Positions 7,604 through 15,387 of a stretch of 42,073 nucleotides of DNA are shown here, piece after piece (positions within the stretch are counted from its first letter, which is position 1; every line of letters begins with the position of its first letter). This stretch comes from Myxococcales bacterium. Lineage in GTDB: Bacteria; Myxococcota_A; Polyangia; Palsa-1104. Both the position numbers and the translations under genes were made by a program. The notes beneath the pieces are model-generated. The model was not told where the DNA came from and made no database searches. It saw only the letters and a list, made by a program, of their open reading frames with translations. Location of the stretch: the NCBI GenBank assembly GCA_003170275.1, contig PNAM01000051.1, positions 473-42,545 of the forward strand, read 5' to 3'.

Positions 7604-8841
7604 AAGTCGTTGATCAGCTGCGCTCGGTGCGCCACACCTTCTCGACCAACCGCGTGCGCGCGGCGTTGACGCTGCTCGGGATCATGATCGGCGCCGGTTC
7701 GATCGTGCTGCTCGCGGGCCTCCTGCGTGGCGGCGAGGAGGCGCTGTTGCGCACGTCGCAACGCGCCAACGAGGCCGATCTGGTCCAGATCCGACGCGAC
7801 GAGCCGCCCGCCAAGCAGCTCAACAAGACCCGGCGGCTGCTCGCGGTCGGCGATCAAGAGAACCTCGAGAGCTCGCCGCTACTCGGCGGCGCGCCGGTGG
7901 CCTCGGAGGCGGCGCGCGACACCAACATCTACACGCCCAAGCGCAAGCACGTGCGCATGGTGGGCGGCGCGCCCAACGCGCTCGGGCTCTATCGCCTCGA
8001 GGTCGAAAAGGGCCGCTTCCTCACCGACGACGATCTGTTCCAGCGGCGGCGCGTGTGCGTGATGGGCCACTCGATCTTCAACGAGATCTTCGAGGGCAAG
8101 GAGAGCCTCGACGGCCTGACCCTCACGCTCGAGGGCCAGGTGTGGACGGTGATCGGCGTGCTCAAGGTCAAGCCGGTCCTCGGCGGCGGCGGCGACGGCT
8201 TCTGGCTGTGGAACAACAAGGTGGTCATCCCGCACACCACCTTCGACGCGATGTTCTCGGCCCAGCACGAGACCAACCGGGTGTTCGTACGGCTCGGCGA
8301 GAGCACGCTTCTGGCGACCAAGCTCAAGGCGGCCGAGGGCGTGATTCGCGACACCATCCTGCGCCGCCACCTGGGCGTGGAGAACTTCAAGATCGAAGGC
8401 GAAGAGGGCGAGGCCAATCAGGAGCGGCTGATCCTGGCGATCATCAAGATGCTGCTGCTCGGCACCGGGCTGCTGTCGCTGTTCGTGGGCGGGATCAACA
8501 TCATGAACATCATGCTGGTGACGGTCACCGAGCGCACGCGCGAGATCGGCGTGCGGCGCGCGGTCGGCGCCACTCCGACGGCGATCATGATGCAGTTCCT
8601 GCTCGAGGCGTCGTTCATCGCGCTCACCGGCGGGGTGATCGGCGTCCTCGGCGCGCTGTTCTTGTCGTGGATGCTGGCGCTCTTGCTCACGCACCTGCTC
8701 GGCGCGTGGACGCTGCACATCGAGTACTGGTCGATCCTGCTGGGGTTGGGGCTGTCGATCTTCACCGGCATCACCTTCGGGCTGTTCCCCGCCTGGCGTG
8801 CCGCGCGGCTCGATCCGGTCGAAGCGCTGCGCTACGAATAG
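7600..8841 (+). CDS. MacB/FtsX-type ABC permease, second copy
   Basis: 413 residues, with the same architecture as the preceding permease: VRAALTLLGIMIGAGSIVLLAG first helix, periplasmic domain, IMNIMLVTVTERTREIGVRRA turn, and LFPAWRAARLDPVEALRYE end. It is clearly divergent from its neighbour in the periplasmic domain. Two different permeases with one ATPase suggest a heterodimeric pump. An ATGA overlap with the first permease couples their translation. The gene ends the operon and stops 6 bases from a convergent lipoprotein gene, with no obvious hairpin in between. Confidence 0.93.
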   Translation: MKVVDQLRSVRHTFSTNRVRAALTLLGIMIGAGSIVLLAGLLRGGEEALLRTSQRANEADLVQIRRDEPPAKQLNKTRRLLAVGDQENLESSPLLGGAPVASEAARDTNIYTPKRKHVRMVGGAPNALGLYRLEVEKGRFLTDDDLFQRRRVCVMGHSIFNEIFEGKESLDGLTLTLEGQVWTVIGVLKVKPVLGGGGDGFWLWNNKVVIPHTTFDAMFSAQHETNRVFVRLGESTLLATKLKAAEGVIRDTILRRHLGVENFKIEGEEGEANQERLILAIIKMLLLGTGLLSLFVGGINIMNIMLVTVTERTREIGVRRAVGATPTAIMMQFLLEASFIALTGGVIGVLGALFLSWMLALLLTHLLGAWTLHIEYWSILLGLGLSIFTGITFGLFPAWRAARLDPVEALRYE

Positions 8842-8847
8842 CGCAGC

Positions 8848-9384
8848 TTACATCTGGCAGGTCTTGGTCGCCGGATCGCAGGAGCCGCAGCCGAGCTGCA
8901 TGCAGCCGCCGCTGCTCTGACAGGGCACCATCGTGCAGAAGCTTCCGCCGCCGCCACCACCACCACCACCGCCGGGCCCGCCACCGCCACCACCGGGGCC
9001 ACCGCCACCACCACCACACTGATGGACGCTGCCGTCCATCGACTGGCAGATCGAGCCGCCCGGGCAGGTGAGACCTTCGCAGCAGTAGACCTTGCCGACC
9101 ATCGACATGGCGCACTTGCCCTGGCGACAGGCCAGCCCGGGCGTGCAGTCGCATGCGGTCTGGCACTTCGAGCCGGCCACGCCGGTGCCGTCGGTGCCCA
9201 TGTTGGGATTCGCGAGATCGACCAGCGCGCCCGACCCGAGGTCCGAGTTGCCGCCGCCGCCGCCGCCGTCGCTGCCGTTGCCGCCGCCACCACCACCGCC
9301 ACCAGCTCCGACGCCGTTGGGCAGGCCGGCGGAGTTGCAGCTAGCAAGGACGATCATGAATGCGAAGCACGCCAGGTGACGCAT
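8848..9384 (-). CDS. Glycine- and cysteine-rich lipoprotein
   Basis: 178 residues. The signal peptide ends in the lipobox VLASC (Cys16). The mature part has two glycine tracts (about 27-45 and 124-147). Between and after these lie cysteine-rich segments (CQTACDCTPGLACRQGKC, YCCEGLTCPGGSICQ, CTMVPCQSS, LGCGSCDPATKTC) that look like small disulphide knots. A DLG...LVDLANP stretch matches the Asp/Leu style of other lipoproteins here. Ribosome-binding site AAGGAGG lies 7 bases before the ATG. Probably a surface-exposed lipoprotein of unknown function, similar in style to the cysteine-rich pair at 20756 and 21578. Confidence 0.75.
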   Translation of the reverse strand: MRHLACFAFMIVLASCNSAGLPNGVGAGGGGGGGGNGSDGGGGGGNSDLGSGALVDLANPNMGTDGTGVAGSKCQTACDCTPGLACRQGKCAMSMVGKVYCCEGLTCPGGSICQSMDGSVHQCGGGGGGPGGGGGGPGGGGGGGGGGSFCTMVPCQSSGGCMQLGCGSCDPATKTCQM

Positions 9385-9411
9385 GTAAGAACCTCCTTAA
9401 CGACGCGCGAA

Positions 9412-9440
9412 GCATTGCCGAAGATCGCGCCGCAGGTCAA
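9412..9440 (-). promoter_or_regulatory. Candidate promoter of the Gly/Cys-rich lipoprotein gene
   Basis: On the minus strand TTGACC (9440-9435), a 17-base spacer and CAATGC (9417-9412) lie 27 bases before the ATG at 9384. The -35 box and spacing match the promoters at 20693 and 21540. The remaining bases up to 9669 (about 230) hold no gene I can support, only a GGGAGG ribosome-binding site at 9655-9660 for the next lipoprotein. Confidence 0.5.
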
Positions 9441-9669
9441 GAAGTCCGGGAGGCGCTTGGAGAGTCGCCACCCCAGTGCCCTCTGGATTGGGCAATGTCC
9501 TCGGAATCAACCACCTTTCCGATTTTCGAATGGAGTGGGCCCCACCCCGCTGCGTCGCACCTGACGCAGACCCGAACACGGCGGTTCGCGCACTTAGCTC
9601 ATTCGCGGAACCGGCGATCTCCCGGCACGCTCGCTGCACTAGGCCTTCACCGCTGGGAGGTCACTGCTC

Positions 9670-10659
9670 ATGAACCGTGGAATGCTTGTGGTTGCGCTGA
9701 TGGCGATGGGGGCGATGGTGGGGTGTCAATCCTCCATGCCGGATCCGAACTCGACGGTCAATCAGATCGAGTTCGACCTCACGGTCAACGAAGATCGCGG
9801 GCGGTTCATCGAGGATGGGCTGACCTACCAGGGCTCGGTCGGGCCGTACGCAGTCTATAAGGTGACCGGCGCGAATCCGCGCCTGGTCGGGCCGAACATC
9901 CAGGTGACCCAGAAGGTCGGGTACGCCATGTTGTGCGGCGCCACCCACTACTTCGCCGCGCCCTCGCTGTCTGCGATCGCGGTCAACGCGACCACCATGC
10001 ACCTGTCGGGCGGCGAGAGCGGCCTCGTGCCGCTGGTCGAGACCGAGCAGGCGCCGTCGGATGAAGGCGGCTGCACGCCGCCGAAAGACACCTTTGGCAA
10101 TCCGCTGCCGGACGGCGGGACTCCCGGCGGTGGCGGCGGTGGCGGCGCGACTCCGGGCGGCGGCGGCGGCACGCCCACGGGCGGCGGCGGCGGGGCGGAC
10201 CCGGGCGGCGGCACGGGCGGCACTGCTCCCTGCACCAACCCCGACGGCTGCGGAACGGGCACCGGAACCGGCACCGGCGGCGGCGGCGGCGCGAATCCGG
10301 GCGGCGGGACCGGGACCGGCACCGGAACGGGCACCGGCGGCGGCGGTGGCAATCCGGGCGGGACGGGCACCGGCGGTGTTCCCTGCACCAACCCCGATCC
10401 GGCCGGCTGCAATCCGACCGGTGGAACGGGCGGCACCGGCGGCACCGGCTCGGCGGGCTCGGGCGGCACCGGCGTGGACACCAGCAACGACCCGGTCATC
10501 CAGCGCCTCAACGTGACCTTCTCCAACGCGCCGAAGATCGGCTCGACGGTGCTGTTGCGCCGCGTGGCCCTCACCGGCGCGCGCCAGCACAACGACAGCC
10601 ACATCATCCCGAACATCTGCTGCGCCAAGGGGCAGTGCTCGCTCGGATCGGTGCAGTAA
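9670..10659 (+). CDS. Lipoprotein with long glycine-rich low-complexity segment
   Basis: 329 residues. The signal peptide ends in lipobox AMVGC (Cys19). Residues 20-150 form an ordered-looking domain without a recognised family (IEFDLTVNEDRGRFIEDGL, KVTGANPRLVGPNIQV, KVGYAMLCGATHYF). Residues about 150-270 are Gly/Thr/Pro repeats (GGGGG, GTGTGTG) broken by two PCTNPD...GC units. A short C-terminal domain (VIQRLNVTFSNAPKIGSTVLLR) carries an NICCAKGQC cysteine pair. A GGGAGG ribosome-binding site precedes the ATG. The glycine segment would be a flexible spacer between two folded ends. The lipoprotein gene at 10669 starts 9 bases after this one stops, so the two may be cotranscribed. Function unknown. 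Confidence 0.75.
   Translation: MNRGMLVVALMAMGAMVGCQSSMPDPNSTVNQIEFDLTVNEDRGRFIEDGLTYQGSVGPYAVYKVTGANPRLVGPNIQVTQKVGYAMLCGATHYFAAPSLSAIAVNATTMHLSGGESGLVPLVETEQAPSDEGGCTPPKDTFGNPLPDGGTPGGGGGGGATPGGGGGTPTGGGGGADPGGGTGGTAPCTNPDGCGTGTGTGTGGGGGANPGGGTGTGTGTGTGGGGGNPGGTGTGGVPCTNPDPAGCNPTGGTGGTGGTGSAGSGGTGVDTSNDPVIQRLNVTFSNAPKIGSTVLLRRVALTGARQHNDSHIIPNICCAKGQCSLGSVQ
10227..10397 (+). repeat. Internal DNA repeats within the glycine-rich gene
   Basis: An 18-base sequence beginning TCCCTGCACCAACC occurs at 10227-10244 and again at 10380-10397. Between them lie tandem variants of GGCACCGGAACC and runs of GGC codons. The repeats keep the reading frame and encode the PCTNPD and GTGTG units. This pattern suggests expansion by slippage or unequal recombination, so copy number may differ between strains. 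Confidence 0.7.
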
Positions 10660-10668
10660 ACCAACCAC

Positions 10669-11736
10669 GTGCGTGTGACCCGCCTACTGGTTTTCGTCGT
10701 GCTCGCCGGTTGTAGCGGCACGGGCGGCGTGTTCTCGCAGGGAACGGTGGAGTCGGGCGGCTCGTCGACGGCGCTCGCCTTCACCACCCTCGGCGACGCC
10801 GCCGGACCTCCCGACGTCGCGATCATCTCGCCGACCCGCGGCGTCGTCGACGTGCTCACCCAAACCGCCGGCGCCTGGCAGTCGGTCGGCTCGTTCTTCG
10901 CGGGCGGCGCGGCGGATCAGATCGTGGGCGGGCGAATCGGCGGGCGCGGCGTGGTCGCGGTCCTCGATCAAAGCGGCACCATCACCATCCTCGGCGCCGA
11001 TCCGCAGTTTGCCCATCGGCTCACCGATCCCTTCCAGGTTTTTCGCCGCACGCGCAACGGCGCGCCGGTCGACTCCACGCCGCCCGGGCGCGGGATGGCG
11101 CTCGGGGACCTGGACGGCGACGGGTCCGACGAGCTGGTGGTGGGCGCACCCGGGCTCGGCATCGCGGTGATCGCGGATCTCGGCAAGTTGTTGGCGAAGC
11201 CGGTCAGCGCCGAGCAATTCCCGGCCGCCAACGGCTTCAGGTACGACGCCGGTCATGCGCCGGGCGCGGTCGCGGTGGTCGACTTCGACGGCGACGGGAA
11301 ACCCGACGTGGTCGCGCTCGACGACGACGAGCCGGTGCTGCGCGTATACGGCAACTTCGGCGGCGCCGACAAGCTGGGCACGCCGGCGCTGATCGATCTG
11401 CCTGCGCCGGGCAAGCAGGTGGTCGGCACGGGCTGCGCGCCGGCGCCGGTGGTGATCCTCCTCGGCGACGGACGGATGGTGACGGTCGGCAAGGACGGCA
11501 AGGTCTCGCCGGCGGTCACCGATCTGGTGCCGGTCAAGCAGCTCGCCGCGTCGCAGTCGGCGATGGTGATGACCTCGGGCGCGACCACCGGCGTCGCGGT
11601 CTACGACGCGTGCGCGACGACCGGCTCGTTCCCGCGCGTGTCGAGCGTTTCGGCGATGGCGATCGGGCCCACCGAGATGGCCCTGCTCGGCGCGGACGGC
11701 AAGACCGTCTCGCTGTTCCAGATGGTCGGCTACTAA
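10669..11736 (+). CDS. Lipoprotein with FG-GAP/VCBS-like repeats
   Basis: 355 residues from GTG 10669, 9 bases after the previous stop. Lipobox VLAGC (Cys15). Ca-binding FG-GAP/VCBS-type loops with the D-x-D-G-D/N-G core are visible in ALGDLDGDGSDELVVGAPG and VAVVDFDGDGKPDVVALDD. The intervening segments have the periodic beta-strand composition of a beta-propeller. Such propellers act in adhesion or as surface scaffolds; no catalytic residues are seen. It lies in a likely two-gene unit with the glycine-rich lipoprotein, so the two may work together on the cell surface. The C-terminal third has fewer clear repeats. Confidence 0.78.
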   Translation: MRVTRLLVFVVLAGCSGTGGVFSQGTVESGGSSTALAFTTLGDAAGPPDVAIISPTRGVVDVLTQTAGAWQSVGSFFAGGAADQIVGGRIGGRGVVAVLDQSGTITILGADPQFAHRLTDPFQVFRRTRNGAPVDSTPPGRGMALGDLDGDGSDELVVGAPGLGIAVIADLGKLLAKPVSAEQFPAANGFRYDAGHAPGAVAVVDFDGDGKPDVVALDDDEPVLRVYGNFGGADKLGTPALIDLPAPGKQVVGTGCAPAPVVILLGDGRMVTVGKDGKVSPAVTDLVPVKQLAASQSAMVMTSGATTGVAVYDACATTGSFPRVSSVSAMAIGPTEMALLGADGKTVSLFQMVGY

Positions 11737-11808
11737 CCGCGCAGAGCGGTGCCGTCGGCCGAGCGTGCGGCGAGCGCTCGAGGGTGTCTGATAATTGCGG
11801 CTTAGAGG

Positions 11809-12387
11809 CTACGCGTCGAGCTGAGTGGCGAGCGCGAGGATTTCGCCGTAGCGCTCTTCGAGCCACTCGAGCCGCGCTTTGAAACCCTGCTGCGACAGGA
11901 TCACGACCGGGCCGGTGTCGTTGGGCTCGGCCGGCACGGCGAAGGCGTGCTTGGTGGTCGCGAGCTTGAGCAGCGCGGCGCGGCGGGTGGGCGTGAGCCA
12001 GGCGGTGACCGCCGCGGGATCGGGCGCGTCGATGTGCAGCTTGTCGTCGAGCTCGGCGTCGCCGAGGCGGATTCCCTTGCTGTCGAAGGTGCTGCGCGCG
12101 TAGGCGACCATGCCGCGCGGCGGATCGCCGCGCACGCCGACGTGGACCTGGAACAGCGCCACCTGCTGCACCGCCCCGGGCGGCGGGCGCGACTGCACGA
12201 CGGTGTAGCGGCCGTCGACCTTGCCGACCGCGCACGGAAACGCGCCGCCGGTGAAGGCGATCCCGTGCTTGGTCGCGAAGCCCTGGAACGCGGCGCGGAT
12301 CTTCGCTTTGTAGCGAACCACGAGATAGATGCAGAGCACGAAGAAGGCCACCACGCCCGCAATCGCACCCATCTGCTGGATCGGCAT
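11809..12387 (-). CDS. Membrane-anchored protein of unknown function
   Basis: 192 residues. ATG 12387 is preceded by GGGAGGG at good spacing. One N-terminal membrane helix (about 8-27, GAIAGVVAFFVLCIYLVVRY) is followed by a basic stop (KAKIR). The soluble domain of about 160 residues is alpha/beta in character (AFTGGAFPCAVGKVDGRYTVVQ, VVILSQQGFKARLEWLEERYGEIL). It resembles generic single-pass DUF-type proteins, but I cannot name the family. The open frame continues upstream without a stop to 12621 but has no good start there; that extension is treated separately as a relic. It is convergent with the FG-GAP lipoprotein across 72 bases holding no clear terminator. Confidence 0.65.
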   Translation of the reverse strand: MPIQQMGAIAGVVAFFVLCIYLVVRYKAKIRAAFQGFATKHGIAFTGGAFPCAVGKVDGRYTVVQSRPPPGAVQQVALFQVHVGVRGDPPRGMVAYARSTFDSKGIRLGDAELDDKLHIDAPDPAAVTAWLTPTRRAALLKLATTKHAFAVPAEPNDTGPVVILSQQGFKARLEWLEERYGEILALATQLDA

Positions 12388-12621
12388 CAGAACGCCCTCC
12401 CGTCGATCAGGGTAACCTCGATCGCCAGCGGATCGAAGTCCTCGAGTGGCTCGCGCGCGGCGCGGCCGCGGGGCGGGGTGCGTGAAGGAAGACAGAATCG
12501 CCCAGGTGCGCTCGAGGAGCGCCGCCCAGTCGAGACGCCGCCTGCGCGCAGGATCGTCAGGGCCCTCGTCGAGCCGATGGATCCGATCGCCGGGATCATA
12601 GAGGAGCGGTGGAACAGGCGG
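12388..12621 (-). pseudogene. Possible relic of an IS91-type transposase C-terminus
   Basis: This 277-base gap between two membrane-protein genes has no gene with a start. Its minus-strand frame, open from 12621 and in frame with the gene at 12387, encodes RRRRLDWAALLERTWAI (core 12540-12496). That resembles the R-L-D-W-A-x-LL-x-R-x-F-x-x-D-V segment before the C-terminal cysteine motif of some IS91-family transposases. The following CPRCGG motif is absent. The match is from memory and short, so this is a weak call; it may be chance. Confidence 0.25.
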
Positions 12622-12664
12622 TCACGCCAAAAATCCCTGCGCCGACGACGAGCAGCCGCGCGTC

Positions 12665-13078
12665 CTATGCCGCTTCGCGGTAGAGCTTGCCCGCGATCAA
12701 TCCGGCGATCACCGCGGCGACCGCCTCGCCCGCGCTGGTGCCGAGGAGCGCGCCGCGCGGAAAGACGCCGTCGACCAGGTGCGAGTACAACGTGAGGTGC
12801 ACCAGCAACCACTCGATCGCCGCCGCGTAGATCGCCGTACGCGCCCCCGCGCCGAACCGCGGGCGCATCGCCGCATACAGCCACGCGATCACGATCCCCA
12901 TGAACAGATCGAACGAGATCCAGAAGATCGGGATCCCGGCGTTCTCCCCCGGCAGCCCGAGCGCCTGGTACGCCGCCTTCCACGCCTTGCCGAAGATGAC
13001 CGCGTTGGTGATCCCATCCAACACCGCCATCGCAAACCCCGCGAGCAACCCACCGAGCACGATCCGCTTGCCGTTCAT
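12665..13078 (-). CDS. Four-helix integral membrane protein, unknown function
   Basis: 137 residues from ATG 13078, which has GGGGGTGG upstream. An ATG at 13123 would add 15 residues without a ribosome-binding site. Four hydrophobic helices are visible: IVLGGLLAGFAMAVLDGITN, ISFDLFMGIVIAWLYAAM, TAIYAAAIEWLLVHLTLY, and AGEAVAAVIAGLIAGKLY. Loops are short and there is no soluble domain. I do not recognise the family. A weak promoter (TACGCT at 13102-13097 with TTTGTT 16 bases further upstream on the minus strand) lies just before it. The gene sits alone between a possible transposase relic and the cytochrome-related operon. Confidence 0.65.
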   Translation of the reverse strand: MNGKRIVLGGLLAGFAMAVLDGITNAVIFGKAWKAAYQALGLPGENAGIPIFWISFDLFMGIVIAWLYAAMRPRFGAGARTAIYAAAIEWLLVHLTLYSHLVDGVFPRGALLGTSAGEAVAAVIAGLIAGKLYREAA

Positions 13079-13178
13079 CGCCACCCCCTGAGTACGAGCG
13101 TAGTTCAAGAGTAGACTGAACAAATGCGGCTGGCGCGTGCTGATTGCGATCTCGCACCCAGCTCAAAACCCCGGAGTG

Positions 13179-13206
13179 CTTGCGCAAGGTCCGGCCTACG
13201 GCCGGA
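13179..13206. terminator. Two adjacent inverted repeats, possible terminator
   Basis: CTTGCGCAAG (13179-13188) is a perfect 10-base palindrome. Next to it TCCGGCC-TAC-GGCCGGA (13190-13206) forms a perfect 7-bp stem with a 3-base loop. They lie 26 bases beyond the stop of the minus-strand anchored CXXCH gene. The minus strand has no U-run after them, while the plus strand has a T-rich run (TTTCTTCTCT) but no gene to terminate. They could be a Rho-assisted terminator or an operator. Confidence 0.4.
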
Positions 13207-13231
13207 TCAGTTTCTTCTCTGTGTCGAGGTA

Positions 13232-13984
13232 CTAGCCGCTGCGGCGGCGCAGCGCGATCGCGATCATCGCGGCGAGCAGGAGCAGCGGAAGCGCGCCGAT
13301 CTCGACGGCCGGGCCGAGGTGGCAATCGCACGCCCACTTCGGCTCGTTGCGCGGCGGGCCGAGATCGAGCTTGGGCGCGGGCGCGGGCTCCGGGCTGGTG
13401 GCGCTGCTGATCGCGTCGACGGCGGGCGACAGATCGGCGAGCGGAGCCGCGAGATCGACGCCGGAGAGGTCGACGCCCGCCAGATCGGCCGGGCCGGTCA
13501 CGGTGACGGCGAAGGTGGTCGCGGCGGTGCCGTCGTTGTCGGTGTTGCCGTCGCCGTCGGCCGACAGGCCGGTGGCGAACAGCGTGAGCGTGCCGGCCGT
13601 GGCCGGTGCGGTGAGCTGAAAGCGGACTTGCACGGTGGCGGCCTTGCCCAGCGGCAGCTTGTGCGAGATCTCGCCGTTGTTCAGAAAGCTGGCGGTGTTC
13701 TGCGCGATCGCGCCGAGCGTGCCGTCGCTGGTGGCGATGTCGAAGCCGGCCTCGCGGTTCGACGCGCCGGTCACCACGTCGAACGTGTACACCGCGCTGG
13801 CGCCCGCGGCGAGCTCGCTCGGCCCGTCGAGCTTCACGGTCGGCGCGGTGCCGGAGTGGCAGTCGGTGCACGAGTCGGCGGGCGGCTTGCCCGAGAATCC
13901 GAACACGCCGGCCGAGTACGCGTGCGCCGCGCCCGCCTGCATCACCTGCAACAATAATAGACAGGGGAGCGCGAGCTGTTTCAT
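13232..13984 (-). CDS. Exported single-CXXCH protein with C-terminal membrane anchor
   Basis: 250 residues from ATG 13984, overlapping the stop of the oxidoreductase gene (ATGA). After a signal peptide, Cys39-x-x-Cys42-His43 (SCTDCHSG) is a class-I c-type haem attachment site. The order of signal, short CXXCH segment and beta-sandwich domain (KLDGPSELAAGASAVYTFDV..., VQVRFQLTAPATAGTLTL) fits the choice-of-anchor V family. A linker of DL units follows (about 165-190). The C-terminus has CDC, a hydrophobic helix (PLLLLAAMIAIAL) and RRRSG, a degenerate MYXO-CTERM-like sorting tail. It probably sits on the outer face as a mono-haem electron acceptor linked to the operon's oxidoreductase. One haem rather than many is the firm reading. 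Confidence 0.85.
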   Translation of the reverse strand: MKQLALPCLLLLQVMQAGAAHAYSAGVFGFSGKPPADSCTDCHSGTAPTVKLDGPSELAAGASAVYTFDVVTGASNREAGFDIATSDGTLGAIAQNTASFLNNGEISHKLPLGKAATVQVRFQLTAPATAGTLTLFATGLSADGDGNTDNDGTAATTFAVTVTGPADLAGVDLSGVDLAAPLADLSPAVDAISSATSPEPAPAPKLDLGPPRNEPKWACDCHLGPAVEIGALPLLLLAAMIAIALRRRSG

Positions 13985-15327
13985 CGGCCACCGAGCGCGG
14001 GATGGGCCTCGCCGTGCAGGGTCTTGACCTCGACGCCCATCTTGTTCAGCCACGCGGTGGGCAGCTCGCCGCCGATGGCGACGAACACGAAGTCGTTGGG
14101 CAGCCGCTCGGTGCCGTGCCCGCCGCCGCGCACCACCACGTGATCGGCGGCGATCTGGGTCGGCGACGCGGAGGTGCGCACGTCGAGGGTGCCGGCGATG
14201 CGCGCGACCTCGAGCAATTGCTGGTTGTCGGGCTTGATGCGATCGAAGCGATCGTTGCGGTGCACCAGCGTGACCTTGGTGTCCGGCTCCTTGGCGAGCA
14301 GCAGCGCGGTCTCGACCGCCGCGTCGCCGCCGCCGACCACCAGGCAGCGCGTGCCGCGATACTGCTCGGGCTCGATCAGCTTGTAGGTGACCTTGGGCAG
14401 CTCCTCGCCGGGAATGCCGAGCTTGCGCGGCGTGCCGCGGCGGCCGATCGCCAACAGCACGCGCTCGGCTCGCCGCGCCCCCGTCGAGGTGTCGATGGCG
14501 AACGTCCCGTCCGCCTCGCGCGTGATGCCGTTGACCTTGACCGGCGCCTCGATCGGCACGCCGGTCTTCTGCACGACCTCTTCCCACAATTCGAGCAGCG
14601 CCTCCTTGGTGGTGCGGCGCAACTTGATCTTGCCGTACAGCGGCAGCTCCACCGGCGCGGTCATCACCACCTTCTGGCGCGGGAACGAGCGCAGCGCGCC
14701 GCCCAGCTGCTCCTGATCGACCACCGCGAAGCGCAGCGACAGCGACTTGGCCTGCAGCGCGGCGCTCAGCCCGGCCGGGCCCGCGCCGACGATCAACACG
14801 TCGAGCACGTCGCCGCCAGGCGCCGCGGCGAGCTTGCGACCGGCGGCCAGGCCCTCGCCGATCGCGCGCATCGCCTGCGCGCCCTGGTTCACCGCGTTGT
14901 GGATCAGACCCATTCCGCCCAGCTCGCCGGCGATGTACAGCCCGGGCACGTTGGTCTGAAAATCGCTGGTCAACAGCGGCAGCTCGACGCCGCGCTTCTC
15001 GGTGCCGATCACCAGCGTGATCGCGTCGACCGGGCAGGCGCGCATGCACTCGCCGTGGCCGATGCACGCCGACGGGTTGATCAGCTTGGGCTTGCCGTCG
15101 ACCATCCCGAGCACGTCCTTCTCGGGGCACACGGTCACGCACGCGCCGGTGCAGATGCAGGTGTGCTCGTCGATCTTCGGGTGCAGCGAGACCGGCTCGT
15201 TGCGGCCGAGCTTCGAGACGCGCGCGTCGACCTCTTCGTGGCGCTTCTTGGTCTGCGCGCCGCGCGCAAACGTATAGACCAGCGCTCCCCCGACCGTCGC
15301 CCCCACGGCGATGACCGCAAGTGTCAT
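13981..15327 (-). CDS. Membrane-anchored FAD/NAD(P)-dependent oxidoreductase with two [4Fe-4S] clusters
   Basis: 448 residues from ATG 15327; GTG 15339 is an alternative start. An N-terminal membrane helix (TLAVIAVGATVGGALVYTF) is followed by two cubane cluster motifs, CICTGACVTVCPEKD and CIGHGECMRACPVDAI. Next come a short LYIAGELGGMG segment, an FAD-binding GAGPAGLSAAL motif and a pyridine-nucleotide-binding GGGDAAVETALLLA motif. The fold resembles thioredoxin-reductase-like flavoproteins without a CxxC redox disulphide at the usual place. It should move electrons between NAD(P)H, FAD and Fe-S clusters at the cytoplasmic face of the inner membrane. It is divergent from the cytochrome operon, pointing to it as electron donor or acceptor for those proteins. 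Confidence 0.88.
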   Translation of the reverse strand: MTLAVIAVGATVGGALVYTFARGAQTKKRHEEVDARVSKLGRNEPVSLHPKIDEHTCICTGACVTVCPEKDVLGMVDGKPKLINPSACIGHGECMRACPVDAITLVIGTEKRGVELPLLTSDFQTNVPGLYIAGELGGMGLIHNAVNQGAQAMRAIGEGLAAGRKLAAAPGGDVLDVLIVGAGPAGLSAALQAKSLSLRFAVVDQEQLGGALRSFPRQKVVMTAPVELPLYGKIKLRRTTKEALLELWEEVVQKTGVPIEAPVKVNGITREADGTFAIDTSTGARRAERVLLAIGRRGTPRKLGIPGEELPKVTYKLIEPEQYRGTRCLVVGGGDAAVETALLLAKEPDTKVTLVHRNDRFDRIKPDNQQLLEVARIAGTLDVRTSASPTQIAADHVVVRGGGHGTERLPNDFVFVAIGGELPTAWLNKMGVEVKTLHGEAHPALGGR

Positions 15328-15345
15328 CGGATCTGGCACGCCGGC

Positions 15346-15351
15346 ATCATA
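15346..15351 (-). promoter_or_regulatory. Candidate -10 box for the oxidoreductase operon
   Basis: On the minus strand TATGAT (15351-15346) lies 6 bases before GTG 15339 and 18 bases before ATG 15327. Transcription would begin about at the GTG, giving a leaderless or near-leaderless mRNA. No strong -35 box is visible (GACGAC 18 bases upstream is weak). Confidence 0.4.
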
Positions 15352-15358
15352 GCATCTC

Positions 15359-15387
15359 TTGCGAGCGCCGTCGTCTTCGCGTACCGT
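15359..15387 (+). promoter_or_regulatory. Candidate promoter of the cytochrome/porin operon
   Basis: TTGCGA (15359-15364), a 17-base spacer and TACCGT (15382-15387) are followed by a GGGGGA ribosome-binding site before GTG 15408. It is back to back with the minus-strand -10 box at 15351-15346. The two operons therefore share an 80-base control region, and a regulator bound there could control both. Confidence 0.45.

Noticed and set aside
8940..9020. CCACCACC-rich tracts as a possible CRISPR or tandem array
   Set aside because: They are glycine codons read on the minus strand inside a lipoprotein gene; there are no constant repeats with unique spacers.
12597..12664. RLLVVGAGIFGVTACS in one minus-strand frame, resembling a Rossmann GxGxxG start
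   Set aside because: Only about 22 codons between stops, no start codon, and no further dinucleotide-binding features downstream.
12387..13991. A 534-codon minus-strand frame covering the membrane-protein gene and the CXXCH gene
   Set aside because: It overlaps two genes with signal peptide, membrane helices and a CXXCH motif in another frame; its own product is Arg-rich and featureless.
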